DNA of 64,000 nucleotides, from contig NC_079496.1 of assembly GCF_030052815.1 (NCBI RefSeq), forward strand, positions 8,005,278 to 8,069,277, written 5' to 3'. This DNA comes from Hevea brasiliensis. Taxonomy: Eukaryota; Streptophyta; Magnoliopsida; Malpighiales; Euphorbiaceae. This document shows, in pieces, positions 35,763 through 47,910 of this stretch (positions are counted from its first letter, which is position 1; each line of letters starts with the position of its first letter). Position numbers and translations under genes: made by a program. The notes under the pieces are model-generated. The model had not been told where the DNA came from. It searched no databases and saw nothing but the letters and a program-made list of their open reading frames with translations.

Positions 35763-35770
35763 TATAAATA
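35763..35770 (+). promoter_or_regulatory. Sense-promoter TATA box of solo LTR copy 2
   Basis: TATAAATA followed by CCTGCATGAAAAACTG, conserved with the minus-strand box at 2641-2648 in copy 1. Transcription would run to the right through the 60-bp repeats to the LTR end at 37526. Confidence 0.6.
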
Positions 35771-36834
35771 CCTGCATGAAAAACTGTTAAGAGGACGGAA
35801 AAATAGACGAGAGGCTGTTATTATAGTAAGAGGAACTCCGAAAGTTCATTTAGTTTGTTACTCTGCTATTTAGAAGTGTTGATTAAAAAGACTTTGGAAA
35901 CTAGTTTTCTGAAGTGTTTTCTTGAAGAGATTTTGAATACTGGAACTCTATATTTCCAGTTTGTTCATTATCTGGTCATACTCTCACTTTCTGTCTTTTT
36001 ATCATCTCTGCTACTGCCCAAGATCAACTACATATCACTCAATTCTTAAGCTAAGTACCCTCCATTTCACGAAGAAAACCACCTCAAAGCTAATCACCCT
36101 CGTCTCATCCCTGTTTGCCACCCCGTAACTATTTTAGTAGACCCGGCTCCTCACAGGTAAGAGTTCATACTGCTGTTTACGTTTATTTTCTGCACTTCCT
36201 TTGTTCTTCATACATCTGCAATTTTCTTCAAGATTATTTTGTACGAGAGAACCCAAGAAAAATGTTGTTGTAAGAGTTCATGCTACTGTTTTATTAAGTG
36301 TCTACGTTTATTTCCCGCATTTTCCTTGTTCTTCTTACATCTGCGATTTTCTTCAAGATCATTTCTGCACAAGCAATCCCAAAGAAAGTCACTCTCAAAT
36401 CATCTTTTTAGTGATCAGTTCATTTTATTGATCTCCGTCATTTCTGAAAACAAGTTTTCTAACTCCTAGTAGTATGTAAATGGTTGGGTAAACGTAGGTA
36501 GCTGCAACTTAGAGGTCTCCTTTAAAAGAGAGGACCTGAATAACACGTCAGGAAGATAGCCAAACTATTAGGTTGACGTAAACAGCCACTCGACAAAGAT
36601 GTCATAGAGTGGAATAAAACCAAAGTAAACGAAACAGAATAGGTCGGGCATCAATAGATACTGGTAAAATGAATACATGGGAGGTCGGTAAATCAAGTCT
36701 AGTTTTCCCCATCTAGCCAAAAGGTATTGAGAAATCTTATCCTCAACATCTTTGAACTTCAGGACCCTTATTTTTAGGTTCTTAGGACACCAAAATTCGG
36801 GACATCGGAAAAATCCCTTTCAGGCTCCTTTCTA

Positions 36835-37165
36835 ATTTAAAAGAGATCGGAGGAGAGTTCTTATCTGGTCTCAACTCAAAATATAAATAACTATTAGATA
36901 GAGATCGGAGGAGAGTTCTTATCCGGTCTCAACCCCAAATTTTAATAAACGTCTAAAAGAGATCGGAGGAGAGTTCTTATCCGGTCTCAATCCAAAATTT
37001 TAATAACTATTAAATAGGGACCGGAGGAGAGTTCTTATCCGGTCTCAATTCGGAACATTAATAAATAACTCTAAAGGAGATCGGAGGAGGTTCTTATCCG
37101 GTCTCCCCTCAAAATTTTAATAAACAACTTAAAAGAGTTCGGAGGAGAGTTCTTATCCGATTCTC
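36835..37165. repeat. Tandem repeats of about 58 bp in solo LTR copy 2
   Basis: Six units of the form AGATCGGAGGAGAGTTCTTA, TCCGGTCTCAA, then an AT-rich AAATTTTAATAA linker. They are the inverse complement of the repeats at 1080-1660, and this copy has fewer units. Confidence 0.85.
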
Positions 37166-37531
37166 ACACCCATTCACTAAGGTTGTCTCATTTACTTATG
37201 TATCTGGGTGATCCAAATTTAGTGAAAAATCAAATATTCCTTCTACCAAAAGGATTAACATTGCCGCCTAAGCCCTCCTAACTAATTTATAAAGGACGCA
37301 GAATTAAATCTACTTACCCTTATTAAGGGACGAGGTGGGGTGCCTAACACCTTCCCCACCCGTTTACGGACCCCGAACTTAGAATCTCTGTTTTGAAGTG
37401 GTTTCATTTTTAATTTAACTTCTCAAATGGTTTTCCTTGGTTTCCCTCAAAACTAAGGTGGCGACTCCTCACTCTTACCCACTTCTGTGAGTGATCGTCC
37501 AGGCGACCGCAAAATCTATTGCGACACTGAG

Positions 37532-40500
37532 CACTACAAACACCAACCAAGTCTAGGCAATGCCTAAACTTGCTGACTGGGACTCCCTTGGTCATCATAT
37601 CTGCTGGATTATCATGTGTAGAGACTTTCTGCACAGCTACAGTCCCCTGAGATACAATGTCCCGAATGAAGTGATATCTGACATCAATGTGCTTAGTTCA
37701 CTCATGGTACATCTGATTCTTTGTGAGATGTATTGCACTTTAGCTGTCACAAAACACCGTTGCCTTGTTCTGTATCAACCCAAGATCACCCACTAAACCT
37801 TATAAATATAAAACTTCCTTTACTGCCTCTGCTAAGGCCATATATTCAGCCTCTGTGGTAGACAAAATAACTGTAGCTTGCAATGTTGCCTTCCAACTGA
37901 TAGCACTTCCACAAAGAGCAAACAAATAACCTGTCAAAGATCTCCTCTTATCTATGTCCCTTGCAAAATCTGAATCCACATAGTCAACAACTGAATCACT
38001 CATCTTGGCCCTATCAAATGTCAGACCAACATTTGTAGTACACTTCAAATACCTCAAAATCCATTTCACTGCCTACCAATGCTCTTTCTCAGGACACACC
38101 ACGTATCTACTCACAACACTAACTGCATGTGAAATGTCAGGTTGGGTGCATACCATAGTATACATGATGCTACCAAGAGCACTCAAATAGGGAACACTGG
38201 ACATGTGCTCCATCTCCTCATCTGTTTTGGGTGACATGTCTGCAGATAACTTGCAATGGGCAACAAACGGAACAGTCACAGGCTTAGCATTATTCATGTT
38301 GAAACGCTTAAGCACTTTCTCAACATAGGCTTATTGAGACAAGAAAAGCTTCCCAATACTTCTATCCCTGATAATTTCTACTCCCAATATCTTCTTTGCA
38401 GAACCCAAATCTTTCATCTCAAACTCATCACTCAGCTGTTTTTTCAAAATGTTAATTTATGACATGCTTTTAGCAGCAATAATCATATCATCCACATACA
38501 ACAACAAATAAACAAAGAAATCATCTGAAAGTTTCTTATGATACATACAACTGTCATATGAACTACGATTAAAGCCATTACAAACCATGAATGTATCAAA
38601 TCTTTTGTACCACTGCCTTGGAGACTGTTTCAAACCATATAAAGATTTCTTAAGTAAGCAAACACGATTTTCCATACCTAGAATGAGAAATCCCTCAGGC
38701 TGACTCATATAAATTTGCTCCTCCAACTCACCATACAAAAATGTGTCTTCACATCTAGTTGCTCAAACTCTAGATCATGAAGAGCAACCATAGCAAGTAA
38801 GACTCTGATAGAACTGTGCTTCACAACTGGAGAAAACACTTCATTAAAGTCAATCTCCTCCCTCTGAGTAAAGCCTTTTGCTACCAACCGTGCCTTATAT
38901 CGAGGTACTTCAACTCCTAAGTGCCTTTCTTTTTCTTGAACACCCATTTGCAACCTACTAATTTTTGTCTCTTAGGTAATGTTACAAGCTCTCAAGTCTG
39001 ATTCTTGCGAAGAGATTCAATTTCTTCGCTCGTAGCACCGACCCACTAATCTGCATCTGAATAAGAAATAGCTTCTCTATAATTGTTGGGTTCATGCACA
39101 TCAACTGTCTCAGCAACTAACAAGGAAAACTTAACTAGATCTGCATATGCATATCTCTGCGGTAGTCTAATCTGTCTTCTCTCTCTACTAGTTGTAATGC
39201 TATATGGTTCCTGTTGCTATTGCTCAGGTGCATCCTCTTGTTGATCAGGATTTTGCACCTCATCCTTTGAATCACTGGACTGAACTGCTGAAATATCAAT
39301 ATCAAGCTCCACCAGTTCTCTGACACCGTGATCTGATCTGCTATTGACTTCTCCCTCTGACTATCCAATGAAGCAAACTCATTAAATGTCACATCCCTGT
39401 TGATAATTAATCCTAGAGACTTTGAATCATTGCAGCACAACCTGTACCCTTTCACTCCAGATGCATATCCTAGAAATATGCATTTTCTTGCCCTTGGCTC
39501 AAGCTTACCATCTCTCACATAAGCATAAGCAGGGCAACCAAATACTCTCAACTGAGATTAATCAACAGGTGAACCGGACCAAATGTCAAAAGGAGTTTTG
39601 CACTCAGTAGCTGTAGATGGAGATCTATTAACCAAGAAACAGGCTGTATTAATTGCTTCAACCTAGAAATCCTTTCCCAATCTTGAATGTGAGAGCATGC
39701 TTCGTGCTCTGTCACAAAGTGTTCTGTTCATGCATACTACAATACCATTCTGTTGTGGTGTCCTTGTACAAGTGTGATGTCTTACTATACATTTATTGCT
39801 GTAGAATGCATTGAACTCACGATTGTAAAATTTTAACCCGTTATTAGTTCTAAGACACTTGACCTTCTTTTCTGTCTACTTCTCAATAATCGTCTTCCAC
39901 TTTACAAAGGTTGAAAATGCCTCATCTTTTATTTTCAGAAAATACACCCACACCAACCGAGAGTAATCATCAATCAAAGTCATGAAGTACCTGGCACCGC
40001 TCTTGGAAGGGATTTTGTTAGGACCCCATAGATCTGAGTGGATATAATCCACCATTTCTCTGGTTTTGCGCACTGCCTTTTTGTCGAACTTCACCCTGGT
40101 CTGTTTGCCAAACATATAGTGTTCACAAAAGTCCATAGATTATGTTTTCTGCCCGTCCAACAAATCCTACATGCTTAACACAGATAATTCTCTTTCACTC
40201 ATATGACCAGGACACATATGCCACAATTGAGTCTAATTCTGATTATTACTTCCGGATGCTACTGCGGCTTCCCTTGAACCCTGAAAAAAATACAATCCTG
40301 AAATCAAACTGCTCTTCATGAGTGCCATAGAGCCCTTGCACACTTTGAGAACTCCATTCTCTGCATGGTATATGAATTCATGAGAGTCAAGTGTCCCCAG
40401 AGAAATCAGGTTCCTCTTTAGTCCTGGAATATGCCAACACTCTATAGTTCTGACAACGCCATCAAACATCCTCAATATGATGTTACCAATTCCTTCAACA

Positions 40501-41473
40501 GATAATGCACGATCATTGCCCAAAAACATCTTGCCACTCATCTGTTTATAAGTGACAAACCAGTTTCTGTGTGGACACATGTTATAAGTAGCATCAGTAT
40601 CAAGAATTCAGGAATTTTGTTTATGATCTGAACTCATGGATAAAATTTCTCCAGCACTGTCATCACCATTAGAATCAATAAAACTATCAACCACATTCGC
40701 AGAACTTTCTGGTTGCTTTTCCTTTTTATTTTTTAACTTGAGACAGTCTCTCATGTAGTGACTTTGCTCTCTGCACTCAAAACAGTTGCCATTTTTCATT
40801 CTTAACTTAGATATGGCCTTAGATTTCTTCCTGCTAGAAGAATCCTCCCTTGAATGTGTTCTTCCCCTGCTCACCAAACCTTCCCTCTCAAATCTTTCTC
40901 TATTATCTGAAAATTTCTTTTTTAACTCCTTCGATTTTAGAGAATTACTAACATCGTCTAGTGAAATATTGTATTTCCATACAACAGAGTATCAACAAAA
41001 GTTTCACAGGAAGGTGGCAAAGAACATAACACAATAAGGGCCTGATCCTCACTATCAATCTCAATATCAATATTCTTCAGATCCATAATGATTGAATTGA
41101 ATTCATCCAGATGTTCTTTAATCGGCGTACCTTCACTCATTCTCAGATTGTAAAGTATTTTCTTCAGATACAGGCGGTTGGTCAGTGATTTGGCAAAGCA
41201 TAACTCCTCTAATTTCTTCTATGCCGCAGATGCTAAGCTTTTACCAGCAATCTTGGGCAGGACATTATCAATTACGCTCATAAAAATCGCACTCAAGGCT
41301 CTCTCCTTTAGATTAGCCTTCTCCACCTCTTTTATACCTTCTGGAAAGTTATCCTCGATTGCCTTCCATAGACCTTGTAGGATCAAGGAAGATTTAATTT
41401 TAATCTTTCACAGGCTGAAACTCGATCCACCATTAAACTTCTCTATCTCATACTTCGTTGAAGATGACGCCAT
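37532..41473 (-). pseudogene. Copia gag-pol polyprotein of the ARPC2-intron element, broken
   Basis: Minus strand from ATG 41473 (MASSSTKYEIEKFNGG). Gag contains MSEGTPIKEHLDEFNSII and the knuckle CFECREQSHYMRDC (about 40780). Next come the protease tail and pre-integrase segment (MCPHRNWFVTYK, ECWHIPGLKRNLISLG), and integrase (DYIHSDLWGPNKIPSKSGAR; FGCPAYAYVRDGKLEPRA). Reverse transcriptase follows (ARYKARLVAKGFTQ-like, FEQLDVKT, SLYGLKQSPRQWYKRFD, YVDDM at about 38490), then RNase H (DSDFARDIDKRRSLTGY, TEAEYMALAEAVKE) and the C-terminal HDNPADMMTKGV. Several stops and frameshifts are present. The frame runs out of Copia into the nested LTR at 37526. Confidence 0.9.
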
Positions 41474-41500
41474 CTGTAAACCCTAAGTTTTGCGCATAAA

Positions 41501-41515
41501 GCTTTGATACAAGTT
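41501..41515 (-). other. Primer-binding site of the ARPC2-intron Copia element
   Basis: Directly after the 5' LTR the minus strand reads AACTTGTATCAAAGC. TTGTATCAAAGC matches 10 of 12 bases of the initiator tRNA-Met complement TGGTATCAGAGC. Confidence 0.65.
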
Positions 41516-41928
41516 TGTTATAACAAGCACGCAAATCTAAGGCACACACACAAATCGCACAATCACACAGTATTGAAAAGAGAAGAAGAATAATACAAGA
41601 TTTAACGTGGTTCAACCGTAAGGTCTACGTCCACGGGCAAGACAAAAGAAAAAAAGTTCCACTATGATGAAAAGAACAAGATACAATCAATCAAAACTCT
41701 CAAACCCTAACCCCAGTGTGTTTCCCGAATATCTCATAACTCTACCACAAATGGTAGAATATTACAATATTTATACTGATTCATACTGCAGCGGCAACAG
41801 CCCGAGCCCCAAGTCCACCACTAATCTCACTTTTTATCCCAATTGGGTCACAGCGCGAAAATTTCGAGTCGGGTCACAATTCGGGTCCATAAAAAAATAT
41901 ATTCAAAATTCAAGCCACAAAAATAACA
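41516..41928 (-). repeat. 5' LTR of the ARPC2-intron Copia element
   Basis: Direct repeat of 31101-31513. A TATAAATA box lies on the minus strand at 41776-41769 (conserved in the other LTR). The outer end abuts the ATTAC duplication. Confidence 0.95.
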
Positions 41929-42466
41929 ATTACCTTTTCTCCATTTTCATTTTTCAATAGGAACTAATGGATGTGGGAAGTTCAAAAAAATGGGCCAAAG
42001 CACCACCTTGCACCTGGTCACCCATTCCTCCACCAGAACTGAGAGGCGAACCTTTAGAAGATTTGAGCACCAATGGGGGGTTTGTTTCTTTTGGTATCCT
42101 ATTGTCCTGTCCTGAATACAAAACCAGGCATAGCATGGTTTAAATAATGTTGCCATTGACTTAGCCAAAAATTATCATTATAGAAAATATTCATATCACT
42201 AATCGCACCAACAAACAAAATGCAGGAACCAAATTCATGATTATACATCTTTCATTTGATTTTGAATATTAATGGAAACATTTAATTTTTCTCTCCCACT
42301 TTTGAGTTATTTTCCATATATAAGCAAACCTTTTGAGGATGTTCAGACTGACAATGTACAGCCATATTTCAGATATTTCATCACGTCATGTTGAAGGTAA
42401 AAAAATAGATAAGACTGCATGGGGCCTATTAAACTTCTATTCCTACGTGAAAAACCACATAAAGGT

Positions 42467-45404
42467 TGTAGACCCTTATTTTATAATGAATATGTGCATT
42501 GAGGCCGTAGAAAACCCGATGATAAAAAATTGTATGACTGTAAGATATAATTGGAGACATGGAACTGAATTATTAATTCCGTGGCATGATCTTGAAAAAA
42601 AAATAATAGTATATTTTTTTAGAAACTAATTTAATTTAAATAAAATTTTGTTTTGTTTAAATTTAATATGAATAGTTCTTAAATGGACCTAATTGAGTTT
42701 AATTGGGCCCCATGGGCCTAATAAAGCCTAGTTAGAAATTTTAAATAGGATCCATTTAATTTATTTTTTGAAAATTAAAATAAGAAAATATATTTTTCTC
42801 TATCTCTCTCCTATACAAACTCTCTTTCCCCCTTTGGCCCCACTCTTTTTCTCACTCCCTATCGGTGCCACCCTCTTTTCCTCTCTTCCTATTGGTTGAA
42901 ACACCTCACTCATATCCCAGTCTCACTCAAATTTCTCAATCCCAATTGTTTAAGTTATCTGAACCTTATCACACTAGGACTTCAAACCCTACTACACCTC
43001 TTCCTCACTCCCTATTGGTGCCTTCCCCTTCCCCTCTCTTCCTATTGGTTGAAACACCTCATCCATATCTCAGTCTCACCTAAATTCTGCAATCTTAGTT
43101 ATTTTCACCTAGGACTCCAAACCCTATCACACCTCTCCCAAAACCCTATAAATACCCTACAGGAGAAAAAAAAAATGAGGAGGAGGAGGAGAAGACAAAA
43201 AAAAAAAGGAAAAAAAAATTTTAAGAGAGAAATAGTCAAAATTCTTTTAGTTCTTCTTTCTTTCTTGCGATATTTTTTGAAGGTTAGTTCTTTTATTTTC
43301 TTTTCAAGATCTATACCATGTAATGTTTAATTCTATGTTTCTTATTTTTAATTTATCTTGCATGTTCATGTGAATTATGTAATCATGTTTAATTTGAGGA
43401 AATACACAACTCTGCACATATTCAGTTTTCTGTCTCTCATATTTTTATTATTTTTTATTATTTTCTGAATCTGCAAAAATTTTAGGAAAATTATATTCAT
43501 ATTCTTTACAAAATTTTATTAATTTTAGGCTCAAGAATCACTGAAAAAGTTTTTGTATTTTATAAGTTATGGCTGTTTGAAATTAGGGTTACTGCAAAAT
43601 CCGATTTGTAATATATCCGATTTGTGAAGCCCATATCTCTCTTGTTTCTTAATAATTTTGTGTGAATCTTGTGTCTAAAATTAATTTCAGAATCTTATGA
43701 ATCTTTTCCAATTAGTTTTGCATTCATATTTATTGTGGTTAATGAGTTATGAATTTTACAAAAAAATAGTACGATTCAATCACTTAGAAAAGTTACGATT
43801 TATGTAGACCATACTGCTAAAGTTTTATTTGGTTTATAAATTTTATGATCTTATATGATACGTTGGCTATCTTCTGTAATTTTTTCATGATTTTTAAGTA
43901 TGTCTAACTATTTTTCAAAAATCAAATTTCTTGCTACTATCAATCGGTCAGAATATGAGAATTGTATATTTATATATGTTCTTGTGTGTTCTTAAGTTCT
44001 AATTGATATTTGATTTATTTTTCTGAGTTCTCTTAATTCAAGAAGTGTTATGAAGTGTTTGAATCATATTAGAAGACCTGGACCCTTAAGTAGTTATAAC
44101 TAATTAGGAATTTTAACCTCTTAGGAGACTAGAGTTAGAATCCAATATGAACTGTTATTAGTATTTTCTTATTTTCTTTAATTTCTTTATTTTTATTACA
44201 AATAAAATTGGTAAGTAGCCCTAAGGTATGTACTAAAGAGGGCATTTGCGTGGAGCTTATATGGATCTAAACAGAAGTAAGCTAGGGATATCATTGCCAT
44301 ACTAGAACAGAAGACCATTTTTTAAGGGTAACTTGCCCCAATGACAACTGCAATCACTAAGAAGTAAATAATCATAAATTCCCAGAATAACCATTGACAT
44401 GAAATTGTAATAATAATAAGATTTTTATTTGGTAAATTAAAATTAACTTTGTTTTTAATTTAACTGACTTTTGCATGTAATTAATTTAAATAAATACTTT
44501 GCAAATTAAAATTAAGCTTATTTGTATATTAAACTAACATTAGCATGTAAAATAAATTTAATTTAATACTTGATAATTATAAAATAAATTTTCATGTTAG
44601 AAATCTTTATTAGGTTGTGATTGTTTGGGCCTTATATGATATTAGAATAAATTACACATGTACATAATTAACTTAGTTCAATTATATTTAGGGTAACTTG
44701 GTGAAAATTAATTAATTAGGTTAAATAGAAATTTATGGTTATTTGAAATTGAATTTGTTTGTAAATTAAATTCTCAATAATAAATTAATTTTAGTCATCT
44801 AGTAAATATAATTTAAATAATTAGCAACCTCATAGATATAAATTACTTGTGTATGAAAATTGTTTGTAAACAACAATCCTTTTGTGAATTACTTGCGTGT
44901 GTAGGATTAGAATTGTATTTTTAGGATAAAGTTTAATAAATGAATAATAAACAAGACTTCTAAAAACATTAGTAGAGGACTGACACTCGAATTAATGAGG
45001 TTAGACCAGGCGTAAGGGGTGGCTAACACCTTCCCTTTACGTATCCACTATCCCGAACCTAGACATTGGGCAATGATAATGATGGTTGTGGAAACTCTGC
45101 AAGGAGTAAATTGTCATCCATGATCCTCAGAAGAAATTGTGAATATGTCCCGATTATTACCCGAGTGGCGACTCCTGTCTATCTATGCCTTCGTGGCATA
45201 AATCCTTAATACCGTAGTAGTGTTATGGGAAGACGGTACTTACCAGTGGTTTGATTCTATTATGATTGTATGAAGTACATGTCTATAAAATGTTGTCTAA
45301 GGAGGTAGTACTTAAGTGAGACCGTTGTGACTCCACCATCTTTCCTGGGCATTAACTGGTGCATTTTATATAATTCTAGTGGATAATATTTTGCCTCACG
45401 CTCC

Positions 45405-45448
<44 letters not shown>

Positions 45449-45460
45449 ATCTCTCTTACA
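42467..45460 (+). mobile_element. Solo LTR-like insertion (2,994 bp) at the ARPC2 intron-7 donor
   Basis: It starts TGTAGACCC and ends CTCTCTTACA, flanked by AAGGT at 42462-42466 and 45461-45465. Removing it restores CACATAAAG|GTAACATTTC and a 105-bp intron, close to the 100-bp size of intron 5. Inside are a TATAAATA box (43147-43154), no coding sequence, and a block GGCTAACACCTTCCCTTTACG...CCGAACCTAG...GAGTGGCGACTCC (45018-45175). That block is typical of the end of plant TAT/Athila-type Gypsy LTRs. A C-run and CT microsatellite (45405-45444) lie near its right end, so that boundary is less sure. Confidence 0.65.
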
Positions 45461-46420
45461 AAGGTAACATTTCTATTAAGGCATTTTTCATGTATATATT
45501 GTTGGGGAGAACAGGGCTTGTAAGTGATGGACTGCATACATCTTTGTCTGACAAGAGTTTTTTAATAGTGCACCAGAGGATTCACACAGAGAAGGATGCA
45601 AAAGCATTTGGAAAGCTTGGTTGAGGTTAGGAACTGGAAACCTTAACAAGCTAAAGTAGCATAATAGTTCATAGTGAACCAATTCAAGAAATCAAAAGGC
45701 TTTTCTTCCCCTTGCTTGCTATAAGGCTTTTTTCTTTTTTCTTGTACCACATGCTGAACAGTACTTTTGGACTGAACATAGCAACTTAATATTGCAAAAA
45801 ATAAAAATAAAATTAAAAATAAAAATAAAAATTACTTGAACAACCTTCAACAGAAGCATGAGCTAACAAGACAGCAAGACTAATTCTCTTGTTGTGACTT
45901 GCAGGTCCTGCACAAGGAAAATCAGGAAGAAGATGAAAATGCTAAAAAGGTTAAAGGTATGCTTCCAGCTCATTTACATTCACAAGGACAACTTAGAAAA
46001 GAACTTAGAGAAAATAAAATTGATAAATTCTCTTTTCTGGCAGCACCAAATGTCCACATTGATGGATACAGAACTAAGAAATAACCCACCAACCGGTCAT
46101 TCTATCATCCATATGTTTAGAAATTGTTGTAACAGGATGTTTTAGAATTCAATAACTTGTTTGCGTATCATTCTCATTAACAAGCAGGTAAATATATTAT
46201 TCATACTTTTTTTTCTTTAGAAATTGCAGGACGCAAATATGTTAGAAAACTGTTAAGGTTCCCAAGATCTGCAATGCTTAAACAAAGATGTGGTGAGTTC
46301 ACCAAAAAGATCAAGGGGATTCGTTTTCGAATTAAAATCCAAGGATTTGGGCATTTTCGGAGACGATGGTTGACAATCCCAAAGTTTTCTTCTCCAATGA
46401 GATATACTAAACCAGATTAA

Positions 46421-47631
46421 TTTATATTCTACATTTAATAGTTTGTTTGCAATTATGACATCATGCCACACATGGACATTAATATTTTCCATGACTGTTA
46501 CTACAAGCCTTTACTTATAGCAGTACATGCAAAGTTTGTTGTTCATGTCTACTTAGATTGTGGAAATGACAGCAAAATAATTTCAGGAGCCATCAGACAA
46601 ATCACATCAAAATATTAGCTAGTCATATTGACAATTTTTACAAACTAAGAAGTTCACAGTTAATATCTATTAATGCACAAACAGGAAAAAGAAAGCTTGG
46701 ACATTGTAATAATATGTTGGAGAAAAGAAAAAACCCATGATAAACCTTAAAAATTGGATGTTTACGTGCCAGAGGAGTTCCAATGTTGCCGATCTGATTT
46801 CGGTCTAAAACAAGAGATAATATATTCAATTACTTCTTACAAGTGGTTTAGTAAATAAAAGCCAAGTAGACATTAAGATATATAAACTAGCAGAAAAGCA
46901 TAACCTTACCTTCATCTATCAGCAACCAGTGAACTCAAATGCCACTGAAAATTTTCAAGAAATAGTACATTTGCTTTCATGTTTCAGTGCAGCTTACCAA
47001 GAAAATTCTCTGTGTGTGTGAGAGAGAGATCAATGAGATGCCAACAACAGTATCAAAACATAGAAAATATTATTTTTTTACCAAAAGTTGCTCATAGGAG
47101 CCAAAGAATTAAGTCATTATTCAAGCAGCTTATTCTTTACCAAAGTATTATACTAGCATACTGTTGACAATACTCACATTCCTTGTGTTGCATTTGGATA
47201 AACTTACTGGAATAGTGAATATAAATGGTTCAAATACAAAGATATAGGAGAGGAAGAGCTGCCAAGGCAAAGAAAATGAGAAGGGGCATCTCCCCAGCAA
47301 AACGATGAAACCTAATTCTAACAGTTATAAATATACAAGGATTTTCTTCATTTGTTCTTCTGTGGATTCAAATTAAGTATCAAAAAGATCCTTACTCTTG
47401 AACCACATCCAAGTAACTTAAATTCAAAATCCAAATCCGGCCAAATTTACTAATCTAAACACAAGATAGAAAAACTTTAAAGAAAAGAAATGAAATGAAA
47501 CACCATTGTGACACATTTTATCAACAGGTGACTATAATTTCTTTAGATTGGAAGGTAATGGAACCAAAAAACACAAAAACCTATAAAATATGTTCAAAGA
47601 TTATCTATTCTCTGCTTATAATACCATTAGT
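46421..47631. other. Region downstream of the ARPC2 locus
   Basis: Presumed 3' UTR of ARPC2 and intergenic DNA. No reading frame with recognisable content on either strand. Confidence 0.4.
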
Positions 47632-47910
47632 CTATAACCTCATTGGCACCACTCCTACCTTTTCTCTAATACTCTCGTTACTAACTTTATCTGGTCTAGT
47701 ATGACCACTCATCCACTTTAACATTCTCATCTCTGCAACTCTTAACTTAGACACATACAACTCTTTCAGTGCCCAACAGTCGCTACCATAAACATGCCAA
47801 CAGTCACTACCATCCATATAACATGGCTCATATAACATGGCCGGTCGTTTTGCCACTGAGTTAAAATGACAGAAATTCCATGACATCATGTTGCACAGCA
47901 TCAACATCAT
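47632..47910 (-). pseudogene. Non-LTR retroelement (LINE) C-terminal fragment
   Basis: The minus-strand frame contains YGSDCWALKELYVSKLRV, AEMRMLKWMSGHTRPDKV and ESIREKVGVVPM. This pattern (YG.E.WA..., MRMLRWM.G.TR.D...N..IREK.GV.P) is very common near the C-terminus of a plant RNA-directed DNA polymerase family. Only this piece is present; neither reverse transcriptase core nor endonuclease is nearby. Confidence 0.75.

Larger units (their letters stand above)
31609..37526 (+). mobile_element. Solo 5.9-kb TAT/Ogre-like LTR (copy 2) nested in the Copia element
   Basis: It starts TGTCGACACCATATTTTGG and ends TCTATTGCGACA. It is flanked by perfect 5-bp duplications CTGAG at 31604-31608 and 37527-37531. 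There is no internal region, so it is a solo LTR. It is the same family as 701-6192, in inverse orientation, and fixes the ends of that copy. It entered the Copia element between the end of pol and the 3' LTR. It carries the same divergent promoters, palindrome array, antisense reading frame and 60-bp repeats. Confidence 0.95.
31101..41928 (-). mobile_element. Copia element (10.8 kb with nested solo LTR) in ARPC2 intron 5
   Basis: Both LTRs are 413 bp (31101-31513 and 41516-41928). They begin TGTTATAACAAGC and end AAAAATAACA on the plus strand. Target duplications are ATTAC at 31096-31100 and 41929-41933. Without the nested 5,918-bp LTR and its duplication the element is about 4.9 kb, a normal Copia size. 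My hand alignment of the two LTRs gives roughly 37 mismatches, mostly transitions, so the insertion is old. Removing it leaves a 100-bp intron 5. Confidence 0.96.
28085..46420 (+). pseudogene. ARPC2: ARPC2 (Arp2/3 complex subunit 2, plant DIS2 type), ten exons, disrupted
   Basis: ARPC2 is the scaffold subunit of the actin-nucleating Arp2/3 complex. Exons: 28085-28143, 28465-28531, 28720-28927, 30104-30271, 30951-31027, 41961-42093, 42373-42464, 45569-45625, 45905-45956, 46230-46420. They encode in order MACFDRASPALKEILLKLY, AEKHVEIDYHLYEFGS, EIVEPPREGYQLTLKLDF, KVITQISSVPAVILSSQ, ITAVFPM, WSPIPPPELRGE, ISSRHVEGKKIDKTAWG, RGFTQRRM, and KQRCGEFTKKIKGIRF with FRRRWLTIPKFSSPMRY. Lesions: the intron-1 donor reads AT instead of GT; one extra base in exon 4 (about 30222) brings a stop at the start of exon 5; one base is missing in exon 5 (about 30995). 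Intron 5 holds a Copia element and intron 7 an LTR. Most exons remain open, so the loss is recent or partly due to sequence error. Confidence 0.88.

Noticed and set aside
42896..43330. 144-codon frame with hydrophobic and Lys/Arg-rich parts
   Set aside because: It lies in the 3-kb LTR insertion, comes from direct repeats of CT-rich sequence and a purine run, and matches no protein I know.
45379..45624. 81-codon frame across the CT microsatellite and ARPC2 exon 8
   Set aside because: Its start is simple repeat, and the exon-8 codons are read here in a different frame from ARPC2.
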